DNA of 64,000 nt, taken from contig NC_059372.1 of NCBI RefSeq assembly GCF_019703515.2, forward strand, positions 27,703,931-27,767,930, written 5' to 3'. Below the pieces are notes generated by a model. The model made no database searches, was not told the origin of the DNA, and was given only the letters and a program-made list of their open reading frames with translations. Of this stretch, positions 24,416-37,335 are shown piece after piece. Each line of letters starts with the position of its first letter. Position 1 is the stretch's first letter. Source of the DNA: Myxocyprinus asiaticus. Its lineage: Eukaryota; Chordata; Actinopteri; Cypriniformes; Catostomidae. The position numbers and the translations under genes are program-made.

Positions 24416-27400
24416 ATGGCGACGAGGGGCTCTGGGTTTTCACGGACCCAAAAAAGCCGCGGAAATTCAAGCAAAAACATTTTTAATAAAATCCGACATG
24501 GCCAAATCACTGGTGTGGGGCTTACTAGAGGTACTCAGGTGAGAGTTTACTTTATACGGATGTCCAATCTGTCAATAAAGCGATACTCTCCAAATGTTTA
24601 CATATGAAGGCCTGAAGAGTGCGCAGTGTAAAGTTACACTCACACATTTATCTGATTTAGCACAGACAGACTTAATCAGACCAACGCATTTCCTATTGTA
24701 GATCACAAATTTGTTATTATAGGGTTGTATTTTAGATTGTAAGTTCAATTGAATCAGGTGCTATGCAGTCAAGTAAATTTGACTAGTTTAGGAGCATAGG
24801 TCCATATAGTTTAGTATTGAGGTCACATGTATTTGTATTGATTATACATTGTATTGAAAATTGAAATAACCAGTAATAATAATAGAGCAACAATAATCGT
24901 GGTTCACTAGTGTTAAGATGGTGTCAAATGCAGGTTCCAATTGCTCTCCTGGAGGAGAGAGATAAAAGAGCTCAATGGCAGGGAATTCCAGTGTTACTGA
25001 GGAGACTTCATGAGAGCAGCCACCCTAACAGTGACCTCACCAAGATTCACAGCATGGTCATGGTATTCAAGATCACTCCATCCATTCACATTCTTTCAAA
25101 CATACTCTTGTAATTCATTTAAATATTTTGTGAGCAGATGTTGATTTCATTAAGTTGTTTTGTGGTTTTGCAGGAGCTGTCATCATTGCTTTCTATGGAG
25201 GCCATGTCATTTGTTACAGAGGACCACAAGACACCACAGGAATCTCTTTCACCAAATACGTATACGTTTGACCTGTTTGGAGGAGTTGATGTGAGTTATT
25301 AAATATTTTTGTTGTCTAATCTTGATGCGGTGCGGTGCAGTCTAATAAAAACGGGTCGATTTTTAGCAAAATATTCTAATTAAAGGATTTTAATATTCGT
25401 GCGTGGGCTTGAATGAAGAGTGACATTTTAAAGCATATTTATCTGACATTTTTTGTGAAATAAATCAGGATTGAGGCAAACAATTATCACAGTCACTTGA
25501 AAAGTGAAAAGCGTAATTTGGTAGCGATTACACACCTGATAACATTAATGTAAGTGAACAACTGCTTATAACATCTTATAACACACTCACTATGATGCTG
25601 TGAACTCTTTATTTACTGTCGCCTTCATTAAGACCTGAATCAATCGATTAATTAATTAATGTTAAGTTATTAGCTTTAATTTACCTTGGAGCAAATCTAG
25701 ATGTCCTTGCTGATGTTCATTTGGGAATGAGGAATGACAGTTTTATCAATAGCATGTTCTTTTTGGGATTTATTTAAAGATTTCAACCTTGTACGACCCA
25801 GCGTACACATGCGTGGATGTTGTATTTTGGCTTCGCTCTATGCAACGCACAATTTAAATTAATTCAAACCGACTGATCTCAGTTCAGGAGACTCTGTGCT
25901 GTCAGTAAAGGTTAAAATTTCGACATACAGAGTCATCTGACAAAACAACATGGCGCAGATCACAGCGGAGCTTATCTTTGGAAGTAACGCCGACAAAATT
26001 ACGTCTGGTAAGAAACCTAATTAAGTTTTTACATTTAAATCTGTTTGAGTCAAAAGAATAGAGTCTCTATTTACATCTGATATCATTTTTAAAATTGGAG
26101 CTTTTTATTGTGAAACGCCACGCTGCTAAACACAATGTACATTAATGTGTTCAATAGCACAAGGTTTTCATTTGAAATCCTATATTTACTGTGCATTATC
26201 ACATTGATATTTTTATGAAAATGATATTTAGGATGAAAATATGGTGCATTTTGAACTGTTCTGAGACAAGTACAGACAGACAGCACACTGGAGGTTAAGT
26301 CATTCACTAAACAGGGAGCAAGGGAGCATCGTATAGCTTGCCTATGAAGCCAAGTGCATTCAATCCAAACTTCCTATCAAAAGTTCAGTTTCAGGCTGTA
26401 GATAATGTTTAAACCACTCGACATGGTTGGCAGACATGAGACAATGTTAATCAGTACATAGATTCAGAATTTACCCTGTAAAATTGTATTTTAACATGGT
26501 TGGCAGGAGTTGGACGATACTGGTATAAAAATGTATTATGCAAATTTCTGAATGGTAAAATAATTCAGCCCTGGCTATCACTTTGTTTGACAATGCAAAG
26601 AGAAAACAGTGAGATTTTGTTGCCAAAGTAGAAAAAAATATTGTAGTATAAAAGTGAAATCAACATCAAATAATTTGTATTTGTGCTTTTCCCAATTCAC
26701 ATTGTTCCAAAGCAGCTTTACAGAAAATCTGATATAATGTCTGTAACGGCTCAAAAAATTGAACAAAAAAATCTGACTTTCAATAGCTTGGTATTATTTA
26801 AAATATCACAACTTAGTCCCGCTGACCACATTTGTGGACTTTTTGCATGTTTATTAGGTGCTACTAGTGACATATCATAAAGGGTAATGGAAAATGCACA
26901 CAGCAGTCATGCTTGGGTTTCAGGAGGTTAAAAAAAGGAAAGAAAAAACACTTTGTATGTCCTCTCTATGTACCTCATGTCACTATTACAAGTGACCAGC
27001 AACAACATTTTTTACGTTTTTTGAATTATTTAAAAAAAATCTGCTTAAAACTACTCTAACACGCATTACTCTAGTAGACTTTCTTTGGAAAAAAGCAAGC
27101 GTTTGTCAGAGAAATGGCAGACAGCAACAGTTAGATAGGATTGGTGAGAAATGCTTTTAAAGTGGGGCTTAGTGAAGGGTATTTTTTTCAGTTTGAATTC
27201 CACTTGATCAATAGTTTTGGCCAAGACAAGTTTGTCTGGAGTGCCTAAAATCATTTTATACAGCATTTCCACTTCTGTAATTTGATTGAGCAAGCGGCAT
27301 TCCAAGATTTTTATATTTGGTATAACAGCACTGGAACGCTTCACCATACTTTGGCTTCTTTTGGAACAATTTATGTTGATGGAGCAAAAATAACCACAAG

Positions 27401-30400
27401 CCACAGTAGAGGACTGTCAAAGTGATAATCTACAATTCCTCACCAACATCTCACCACTTGTTCTCCATGGCATCATTGTTTTAATAAACTTTTTGATACC
27501 TTAATGACACCTAACAGTTATTTACGATGACTTTCTAATTTCCCTTCAGTTGTTTGTGGAGATCCTGATGCGGCCAACACTTACAGTACGGGGAGACCTA
27601 CCCATATGTAAGCTCATTGTTCAGCTTTTATTTAAGCATTTTGAACTCCTAACATCATATTCTCCTTACCATTTTCACAGTTTGTTGTTCCTTGCTTAAA
27701 ATTTGCTATAGCATTTACTAGCATCCCAGTAATGAAGTTTGCTTTTATTTTCAGTGAGTGATGATCTTATCAAGGATTGTCTGAGTGTTCTTTACAACTG
27801 CTGTATATGTGTAAGTATAATAATTATGTACATGTCTCTAAACGGGCACTAATGATTGTAAAATTAGCCTGTTTGTTTATATGTAACAGCATCTGATTTT
27901 TTCTTGCAGACAGAGGGTGTTACAAAAAGCCTTGCAGTGAGGGATGATTTTGTCATATTCCTTTTTACTCTCATGTCTAACAAAAAGGTTTTCCTTCAAA
28001 CTGCCACTCTTATTGAGGACATATTGAGTGTGAGGAAGGTAAAAACTAAGGCATTTTTCATGTATGGCTTTCATAAATGCTCGACAACTAGTTACAATGT
28101 GAAAGTGCTACATATGAAATGACTGCATTTTGTTTCTGTATCTGTGGCCCTTTTCATTCACTGCACTGTCATCTACACTTTACAAATATTGGAAATCTTT
28201 GTCAAAATCAATTTCTTCACTATTTTAACCTTAGGAAATGATCCAACTAGAAGAAATTCCCAACCTGCCCAGTCTGGTCCAAAGCTTCAACCAGCAGCAG
28301 CTGGCCAACTTCTGTCGTATCCTCTCCGTTGCCATATCAGAGCCAGATGTGGGTGTGGATGACAAACACACACTTCTGGCCCGCAGTACCCAGCAGAAGA
28401 CCAACACCTGCCCATCACGTGCTGAGAGCAACCAAAGTTAGAGAGCAATACTACCATTTATTGACAGCATGCCATAATATGTTCTGCTTGTCACATATTT
28501 TAGAGTTTCATAAAAACTTGAAGACAATAGAAGCATGTTAAAAGAACAACTACCTTTTTGAGTGTATCATATTTTATCATGTTTTTAGAGTGACATGTAC
28601 AGTAGTCAAATCTTTTTCTTTATTTTTTTTGGGGGGTCTCTCTACAGTGGCTCTGCTAAATATCTCGGGGTTTATTGAGCGTCTTTGTAAGCTGGCCACA
28701 CGGAAAGTTACAGAAGCAGAAGGTGCTTCTGCCCGATTGGAACTGGAGGACTGGCACAGTTGGCTTGACAATGCCCTGGTGCTGGATGCCCTCATGCAGC
28801 TAGCAATTGAGGAAGCGGAGCAGAGCAATACAGGTGAAAGAGTAGAATAAGAAAGTTATAACAAGGTTCTGCTGTTGTGTTATCAGCACTGAACGCTCCT
28901 ATCTTTTTCTCACTTTTGGTTACCTTTGTTATATATGATTCTTCTCCATTCAGTCCCTCCTATTACTTATAGTCTGTTTGTCTTTCAGAGTCATCTGATG
29001 AGAGTTCCCTGTCATCCAGTCCGCTCAGACACAGGCTTCCCCAATCCATGAAGATAGTCCATGAGATCATGTACAAAGTGGAGGTTCTCTATGTGTTGTG
29101 TGTATTGCTTATGGGCAGACAAAGAAATCAGGTAATGTGATGGCATTGAACAGTAAATTTGACTTCTCCATACCAACATTATATTTTAAAACTGAAGTGT
29201 GTAATTTTTTTCGGTGTTAAAATACTTTCTCCTATCCCAGCTTAATATGCAGAGACAACTATAAGTAAGCCATTCATAGGTTAATTTTCTCAAAAACTCT
29301 AAACACTGTCTCTTTGGCACTATAAATATTCCTCTGTTTGTTTTGAGCGACCCGCTCAGCTTGAAACAACAACACTGACTCAGGGTGCGTTCCATTCAGA
29401 AGTGATCATCCCAATGCCCTATTCCCTTCAAAAACTTTAACATCCTCTGTGAGAGCTTTGAAATGCTGAAAGACGTGGAGCTAAAAAATAAAGTTCATTT
29501 GGAACTCCTCTTTGAAGTAATTTTTTTAAGTGATCTTGCACCATGACTGTTATGATTGTTCTCACTTTGAAGTGCCCTTCGAAGGCTGATTTATCCCATG
29601 AGATTGCAGGGTCAACCTTTGGCTTGAGTTTGGGGTGGGTCTATCTATTTGTTTGATTAATAGCAGACAGGGCATACTCGAAAGACTGTTTGAAAACAAT
29701 GTTTATTTTTGCAATTCCATTCGGTGGCGCTAGTGTTACAGAAATTATCAACTTCAGCTTTAAGCCTCCTTAGATGAATCACTTCTGTTGTATTCCTCGT
29801 TTGGATAAAAGTGTCTGCTAAATGAATAAATGTAAATGTTTAAGTTTCTTAATTCTGTGGCTCTGACATGTTAATTTTTCTTTATTGAGCAGGTTCACAG
29901 AATGCTGGCAGAGTTCAGGTTAATTCCAGGACTCAATAACCTGTTTGATAAGCTGATCTGGAGGAAACAGCCTACAAGCCATGTCTTACACCGACAGAAC
30001 CAGAACTGCGATTGCAGTTCGGTAAGAACCAGTCCTTCATTAATCAGACTTGATTAATAATCCATATGAATGGATTACACTAATAGTATATCTCTATTCT
30101 GTTCAGGAGATCTCGTTCAAAATTCAGTTTCTCAGGCTGCTGCAGAGCTTCAGTGACCACCACGAGTGAGTATCAGATCAAGATTAAAGGAGCAAAATGG
30201 GGAATTTATGACTGGACATTTCCATTAAGGGTCTAAGCATCCTTTGTGTTAGAATTCTACTTTTTCAACTTTTCTTTTCTGACCAAAGGAATAAGTACCT
30301 TCTTCTAAGTGGACAGGAGCTGAATGAACTGAGTGACATCTACCTGAATGCGAACATCTTTGAGATGGAGTCACTGAATAATACAGACAGGCATGGGGAC

Positions 30401-33400
30401 CTTATTTATAATCACATTAATTGCTTTCGTGCTTGCTTATTCCTGACTTTTGAACTGCTGTCTGCTCTCACTCACCATTTATTGTTTCACTCTGTGTTCA
30501 CTACACATTTGTTAAATGGTATCCATGGTTTCTGCAGGAATCTTGTGTGTGATGGTAAAAAAGGTCTTCTCACACGGTTAATTTCAGTTATGAAGAAGGA
30601 GCCAATTGATTCTTCATTTAGGTGAGGTGCCCCCCCCCCCCCAACACACTTACTGGCCTCTTCATTTCATATGAGTTCTTGTGTCCAGATAATTAACTTG
30701 TTTGACTGGTCACATGAAATGTTTCGGCCTGTATTTTACCCAACTCTCTTCAGGTTTTGGCAAGCAAGAGCAGTGGAGAGTTTTCTGAGAGGAACACCTT
30801 CATATGCAGACCAAGTGTTCCTGCTAAGAAGAGGCTTGTTAGAGGTGAGCAGACCGTGCGTTTGACTGTGGGCATGTACTTGCATTATAAGAATATTAAG
30901 TGAATTGTAAGTGACTGATCAAATGTACCTTTTTTAATTAAATAACTGTAAACATGTTTCCAATTTGCTTTTACAAAGTAAGCCATGAGTAAGTAATTTT
31001 CTGTGGTAAATAACATGCTGGTTACTTCATGCGTTTTTGCTGATCAGATAGCTATTCTATCCTGACAAGACCAAGTGTAAATACCCTTTAAGACAGATTC
31101 GAGACTGATATAAATCCAGTCACTCAAACCACCTCTGACGCATTCCAGAAAAAACTCTGTCAAGTGTTAATGCATCTGGCTGTTCAAGCCACATATGTTA
31201 ATTTTACTCCGCCCAAACAGTACTATGTCAGCATAGTGAAAACGTGAAACATAACTGTTGTAACAGAGTATTTGCATAGGGCTTGCATTGTGCAATAAAC
31301 AGTACTAGGGCTGGGTATTGATTCATATTTCTCGATTCCGTTTCACAAGCTTTCGATTTTGATTTGATATCGATTCATATGGTTATATTTCAGTCATATT
31401 ATAGAAAAATTGTACAGGGGACCTTCTAACTTGGTACATTATGAAATTACAAGAAATTATAAAAATTGTTTCATCATTCGTTTTTCATCATTTTGGTGCA
31501 TTTTTAAAACGGAGTGTCTATTTACAAAGTGCAAAATAGCCCATCTTGTAGGCACTAAACCTGCCCATCACTGGTTAGCCCAAACTCAAGAGCCACGACA
31601 GATTTATTTGGGGTCAACTGCTGATCAAATGAAGGCGGGCATATTTGAATTTTTTGCAATGGGACAGAGACATTAAACTGGTTAACGGTTTAGACATTTA
31701 GTGGATTAGAAGATTGGATAATTAAATGACTTTGCACTCCAATAGTCTGGTGGAAACACAGGATTTTTGTGCAGCTGTAGTAGCTCTGGGTGTAACGGGC
31801 GGTATGTGTTGTCACGCTGGAGATCTGGGTTCGAAACTCATCCCTTGACACACTTTTTCCCATGTCTCTACTCTTAATATTTCCTATAATACTAATAGTA
31901 ATAAATAAAAGAGATTCCTCACAGTGAAGGTTGGGGAGTTGAGAGAGGGATTTGATCCGGATAAAATTAACCGTGGTTTTACTGTAGTAATATTGTAGTA
32001 AACATGTTTTGGTGGAAACTATATAGTTCTGATGTACTAACCATGGTGTTACTACAGTAACATATTAATAGTAACTATGTTTAATTTTGTGGTTACTATG
32101 ATTTTACTAGGAAAATACCATGGTGATACTATGGTTACTGTAGTAAAACCATGGTTAATTTTTGTAAGTTAGGGGTAGGGGTTGGTGTAGGGTGTCTGTG
32201 GGACTCCAAATAAACACAATAAAAATGCTGCAGTGATGCCACTATACTATATGTTAGTATTTAAACAGGGGTGTAAGAGTATCTGCCACTATTTGCTCTA
32301 GAGTGCAAATAGCATCTAATGCTATTTGCACTTAGTGCAAAGAAGATGATTTTTGTTGCTTTTTACACTTAGTGCAAATAGCCTTTGCTATTTTAAAAAG
32401 CTAAAATGTGACATTCCATTATTCCACCAATAAATATGTCTTAATATAATATATGATAAATTGCAGTTATTATGTTGCATATATTATATATTATTATATA
32501 ATATATTGTTACATGTTTATTGTTTACATGCATAATACATTTGCAATTCAGATAGCATCTGGAATCCTTTAAATTCGACACTGAATTTTTACTTTAAGAT
32601 ACTATGTGAATTTTAAAAAAAAGTGTTTTAATAAAAACCTTATTTTAATAGGACTAGTTATTATATTTCATATGTTTCCCACTTCATAACATATATCATT
32701 TTTTATTTCATCAAGCTCCTAATGATTTGGGTTAAGTAATCATTACTGTGGTTAGGTCAATGTAAATAGTCTTTTTTTTTAACACCAGCCGCAGTTGTAG
32801 TAAAAATGTATAGTAAATTATTTAAAACTAACATTTCTGTCAAAATACCATAGTTACTGTGACTACTGTAAAATAGTGATAAATGTAAGCAAGGGTGATG
32901 ATTTGTCAGTGCTGAACAGAATGTCTGGGCTGTCCAGCTGTTTGAGAGGTTTGACTTCTTCAACAGCGCTTTAAACTAGAACGTTTCAGAATTCAAATGG
33001 ATCTTTAGTTTAGACGTCTGCCCAACGATATCAAGGTGATCATCAAGGGATGCCACCGTGATAGCAAGTGATCAGCTCTGCACTATCACATCTCTGGAGC
33101 ACTGATAGCGAGGGAAGCTTGATTGAAGCGAAAGGCCTGAATTAAGGCCAAAGTGTACTTCGGGTATCCGCATTGCGGATAGCTCCACGCTCAGTATGTG
33201 TGACGCAAATTGCATCATCAGCACAGCTGCGCTGAACGCTTGACCTTTTGCCACCTAGGTTTTCTTGACTATTTTCTTGGTCCTCGTCTGTACGCACATG
33301 CGCTAGCCATTTACAGTACTAAAAGAGTATCACAAAGCAGTTGAGGTGCACATGCGTCAAACGCATTCCTATTCGTTCACGGTCAGAAAAGTATACTTAA

Positions 33401-35707
33401 AGGCAACGCGGTTGGCAGGGCGCGTTGCGATGCAGAACGCAGAAAAACACAGTATACCCCTTTAAAAGAGCAAAGCGCATCACTTGCACAAGTTACTGTG
33501 ATGTCTCAGCCACACTTACTTGAAAAACAGGCTGCAACTTCACTGCACAAATGAGTTTAAAGCATATCAAGAGCCAGACACTAGTTTCGGCAACCCGATA
33601 GCACAAAATTTAGTCACATGTTTGTGGCAGCGGGGGCGTGGTCAAGCATCTCTCCGGAGAGAGAAAGCGGTAAGGGCGCTTACACCTGAGCTAAATTATG
33701 TCTAACACCTGTCTCTAATTTCAGTGAGCACGGGGAGAGCGGCATAAATAGAGCGACACAACACTCAGTCGAGAGAGAGACTGGATATGACAGAGCCGAG
33801 CCAGAGCAAGGATTTCCTAATAGTGAGAGTTTATTTGTGGAAGCAGTGTGTGTTAGTGTTTAGACAGTGCATAAAGGTAAACTGTAAAGTGGTGTCGAGG
33901 AAGAGGGGAAATAAAGCCTCACCTGAAGAAGGAAAACTGCTTCTCGCGTCATCTTTTACAGTGTTTTACTCAAATCGATCTTAGAATTTAAGAATCGATA
34001 TCATTCAAATAAAGATTGTGATGCATCAGAAATTTGATATTTTATGCAAAATATAACAAATTGGTAGTGAACACAGAGTGAGATGCTATTCGATATTTAT
34101 TTCCAGGCGAAACTAAATACTGACATGAACGCAGTTGACGCGCTTGACACATCTACGACAAGCCACAAGGGCAAAAATACAGAGCATGCACACACATAGA
34201 CACATGCGCGCTGGACAAAGTTACTTGGAGTCAAATAATAAATCACATCTTTTAAATTCGCTGCCCGGCATAAGCATAATCATGGAAGTGAACTCTGTTT
34301 TTTTTTTTTTTTTCATATAGCACGGGAATTGAAGATTGGATTTATATACGTTTGGTGGAGACACATTGATGTAGCAAAGTGTAAATGGAATGTGCTTATT
34401 CAATTGGATTTCAATACTGTCAGTAAAAATGCATGAAATGACCAAGTGTATAAACCCCCATAGACATTACTGAATGTTCCTTTTAACCATCTCATTCACA
34501 ATTTTTGTTTCTTTTCATTTGCCTCTTCCTTCTCTCTCTCCTCTGGCAGCACATTCTCTATTGCATCATCGACAGTGGCTGTAAGTCCCATGATGTCCTT
34601 CAGAGCTACTTTGACCTACTTGGTGAGCTCATGAAGTTCAACATCGATGCCTTCAAAAGATTCAACAAATACGTCAACACTGAGGAAAAGGTTGGAATTT
34701 GCCTCAGGCCTTAAGGAATCCACACTTAAGTGATTCAAAAGATGTCAAATTTCACATCTGTCTCTCCATCTCTTGTAACATCTCAGTTTCAGATGTTTTT
34801 GACTCAGATCAACAGCTCTCTGGTGGACTCTAACATGCTGGTGCGATGTATTGTCCTTTCTCTGCACCGCTTTGAGAGCCAGACTGAAGACATAAAAGGT
34901 ATGACTGAGATAAGTGTTCAAATAATAAATTGAGAGAGATGCAGCTGTGTACAGAAAAGTATATTTATATGCAGACAATTACAATGTTAAAACTGTTTCC
35001 TTCTCTCTTTTGCTCAGTGGTAGAATTGTTTTCAGAGTGTCGTCTCTTGTCCTACATGGCTCAAATGGAGAGCCGGCTGACCTTTCTTTTTAGACTGATC
35101 AACATCATCAACGTTCAGACTCTCACCCAGGCAAGATATGAGATTATTTTTTAATGCTGTTGTTGACTGAACAGCCTGTTTTCATATCAAAATGATTCAC
35201 TGAATCAAATCTGATATATAATTTAAAACTGATAGACATTGTTTGAACTTATCACAGGAGAATGTGAGCTGCCTAAACACCAGTCTGGTGATTCTGATGC
35301 TGGCACGGAGGCGGGGCAAGTTGCCCTTATATTTGAGCGCTCTAAGAGAAAAGGAGTATGCAGAGAAATACCCCGGCTGCCTGCTCAACAACTTCCACAA
35401 CCTGCTGCGCTTCTGGCAGCATCACTACCTCAACAAAGACAAGGACAGCACCTGCCTTGAAAATGTAAGCTCAGCATGATTGACCTAACTTGGCATTCTG
35501 TTATAATAGTGAGATGATGTGGCATGATTGAGAGGTAATATCTCTGTATGTCTTTTTGCTTCTTTACAGAGTTCTAGTATTCCATTCACCTATTGGAAGG
35601 AGACGGTCTCAGTACTTCTGGGTTCTGGTAGAAGCTCACGCTGTGCCATCGCCTCTTACATTGATAAAGCCTACAGGGACCTGGACAGAGACTTCTTAGA
35701 ACTGTGA
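24416..35707 (+). CDS. trpc4ap: TRPC4-associated protein (TRUSS)
   Basis: TRPC4AP/TRUSS is a scaffold for TNFR1 and TRPC channels and a substrate receptor of the CUL4-DDB1 ubiquitin ligase. The 19 exons are 24416-24538, 24934-25062, 25174-25290, 27550-27607, 27755-27810, 27910-28038, 28235-28436, 28648-28833, 28989-29131, 29893-30021, 30107-30165, 30289-30390, 30538-30621, 30754-30844, 34550-34690, 34787-34898, 35018-35130, 35258-35464 and 35570-35707. The sum is 2319 nt, 772 aa (human 797; the N-terminus is shorter). Conserved segments include NTYTFDLFGGVDLFVEILMR, FLQTATLIEDILSV, QQQLANFCRIL, VLYVLCVLLMGRQRNQVHRM, FWQARAVESFLRGTPSYADQ and DVLQSYFDLLGELMKFNIDA. It is a helical-repeat protein without catalytic motifs or membrane spans. 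Introns 12 and 17 begin with GC instead of GT. Intron 14 is 3.7 kb of repeats. Confidence 0.97.
25950..26007 (+). other. Orphan exon-like segment in trpc4ap intron 3
   Basis: ATG in a fair context (AACATGG) opens MAQITAELIFGSNADKITS and runs straight into a good donor, CTG|GTAAGA. It is not part of trpc4ap. I do not recognise the peptide, and found no obvious partner exon. It could be an alternative first exon, a remnant of a repeat, or chance. Confidence 0.25.
30845..34549. repeat. Repeat-filled intron 14 of trpc4ap
   Basis: Contains several dispersed-repeat pieces. At 31305 a hAT-like end reads CTAGGGCTGGGTATTGATTC; a possible mate with ATCGATATCATTC lies near 33990, but no inverted terminus is clear. 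Near 31780-31850 a tRNA-like stretch has GGGTTCGAAACTC. At 32260-32400 ATTTGCACTTAGTGCAAA text is repeated. A GC-richer block at 33628-33985 resembles the one at 55163-55400 in overall character. No gene is seen. Confidence 0.45.
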
Positions 35708-36362
35708 CTGTAGAGACTGTGATATTTTGAGCTACTGAGAGGACTCTCCTTTCCACAGAATTTCATCAGCGTGTCTTAATTTATTAGACTTGGTCATTCA
35801 GATGCATTATAAAATAGTGGTTTGTGGTTGAAGTTCTGTGTATGCGCGCGCGTGATGAGTGTGGATGTAGGTGCGAATGAATACCCAGATGACATGTTAG
35901 TGAGGGTGCTGATCTGCTTGTTTGTGTGTGTTGGCTGGTTCTGGTGATATCATGGCTCAGAGTATTAGCTGTGCAGTGAATGTGTGCTTTGGATTATGTT
36001 ATTCTACAGTGGAGGTGTGTGTGCGCGTGTGTGTTTGCAATGGCACTAGACTCTGGATGTTTTACTGTCAGTCCATAGATTTACAGCTGCCTTGTTCTCT
36101 AGTGCACAAGCTCTCTCTCACCTCTCCTGTAGGTTGAGTTGTCACACCTGGACATAAATTCCTGTAAGTAGTCTGGAAGAGCCTCACTGCCCACTGGCTA
36201 TGAAATTCAGAGACTTCCCAAAGTCTTATATTGGTGGTTGGCTTAGTTTACATTATGCCTGTATATTTATGTATGTAATGTATGTAGTTCTCACTTGATC
36301 TTTAAATTTAACTTTTCAGTCCCAAACTCACAGTGTCGACACAATTGCGAGAAAGTAAAATT

Positions 36363-36368
36363 AATAAA
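36363..36368 (+). terminator. Likely polyadenylation signal of trpc4ap (AATAAA)
   Basis: The first canonical AATAAA after the trpc4ap stop lies 656 bp downstream, followed by T-rich sequence (TTGTTTTATC). It is placed before the transposon block that starts at about 36490. Confidence 0.55.
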
Positions 36369-37286
36369 TTGTTTTATCACAACCATGTTTCATTATGTAC
36401 AAATTGTTGAATGTTTTAATGTTTGGGAATGTGAGCAGTCTATTAGTCTGCAGTCTGATTTATCCGTTTTAAGATTTAAGAAATATGTAGGGGGAGTGGG
36501 GTAAGATGAGCCGATTTTTACACATGTTGTCTCCAATACAAGAAAATGTTAGATAGAGATAAAATTAAGAGGTTCCTTTAATTCAAGGTGTCTGCTATCA
36601 CTTGATATTATCAAATTAGTCTGTGATATAAAGTCACAAACATATGGCCTTTAAAAAATTAATTTAATCCATTGGGTCAACTTGCCCTAGGTCAGGGGTA
36701 AGTTGCTCCTAGCCATTTTGTAAATTGACCAATTGAATTTTTCCAGTGAAACACAATAAAATTCCACAAATTATTTTGTATCTATAATTTCTGATCCATT
36801 ATCTATTTATTATTATCTTGTACTTTCCTCTTGTTTCCTTTAACACTGAGGATTATTGCATGTAAATGATGGAACGATTTACATCAATCACTCAGCATAG
36901 CCTACAGTAAATGCCAAAAGTCTGCCTGAAAAAATTTAATATCATAAATACAAACATTATAAACAAAACAGTTATTGGAAATTCTTTGTGTGAAAAAACA
37001 TCTCTCTCCTTTAGGTCCTCTTTTAATTGCAAACATTATAAACGGATCAGTTATCAGAACAAATTTGATTCCGTAAAAACGAGTGGCTCAACTTTCCCCA
37101 GACTGTTCGGTTTGTTTTGCCCCAGTGACAATTTTTGAAAAAAAGAATCTAGCATAGTGCTTTAGGGCTAAAATTGTGCTAATCAAGGGTATTTTATACA
37201 CTGGATATACACACGTCATTTTGTACCTGAATAAATTTGCTTTGGCAAAACAATAAATAAACCTCAAATGTAAAAAAAAAAAAACA

Positions 37287-37290
<4 letters not shown>

Positions 37291-37332
<42 letters not shown>
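37291..37332. repeat. (TA)n microsatellite at the Tc1 insertion site
   Basis: About 21 TA units end exactly at the left end of the Tc1 element; a short TATATAT remainder follows its right end at 38917. The transposon therefore inserted into, or next to, an existing TA run. Confidence 0.9.

Positions 37333-37335
<3 letters not shown>

Noticed and set aside
31780..31850. tRNA gene suggested by GGGTTCGAAACTC
   Set aside because: A plausible B box is seen but no cloverleaf stems could be drawn; more likely a SINE-like or tRNA-derived repeat fragment.
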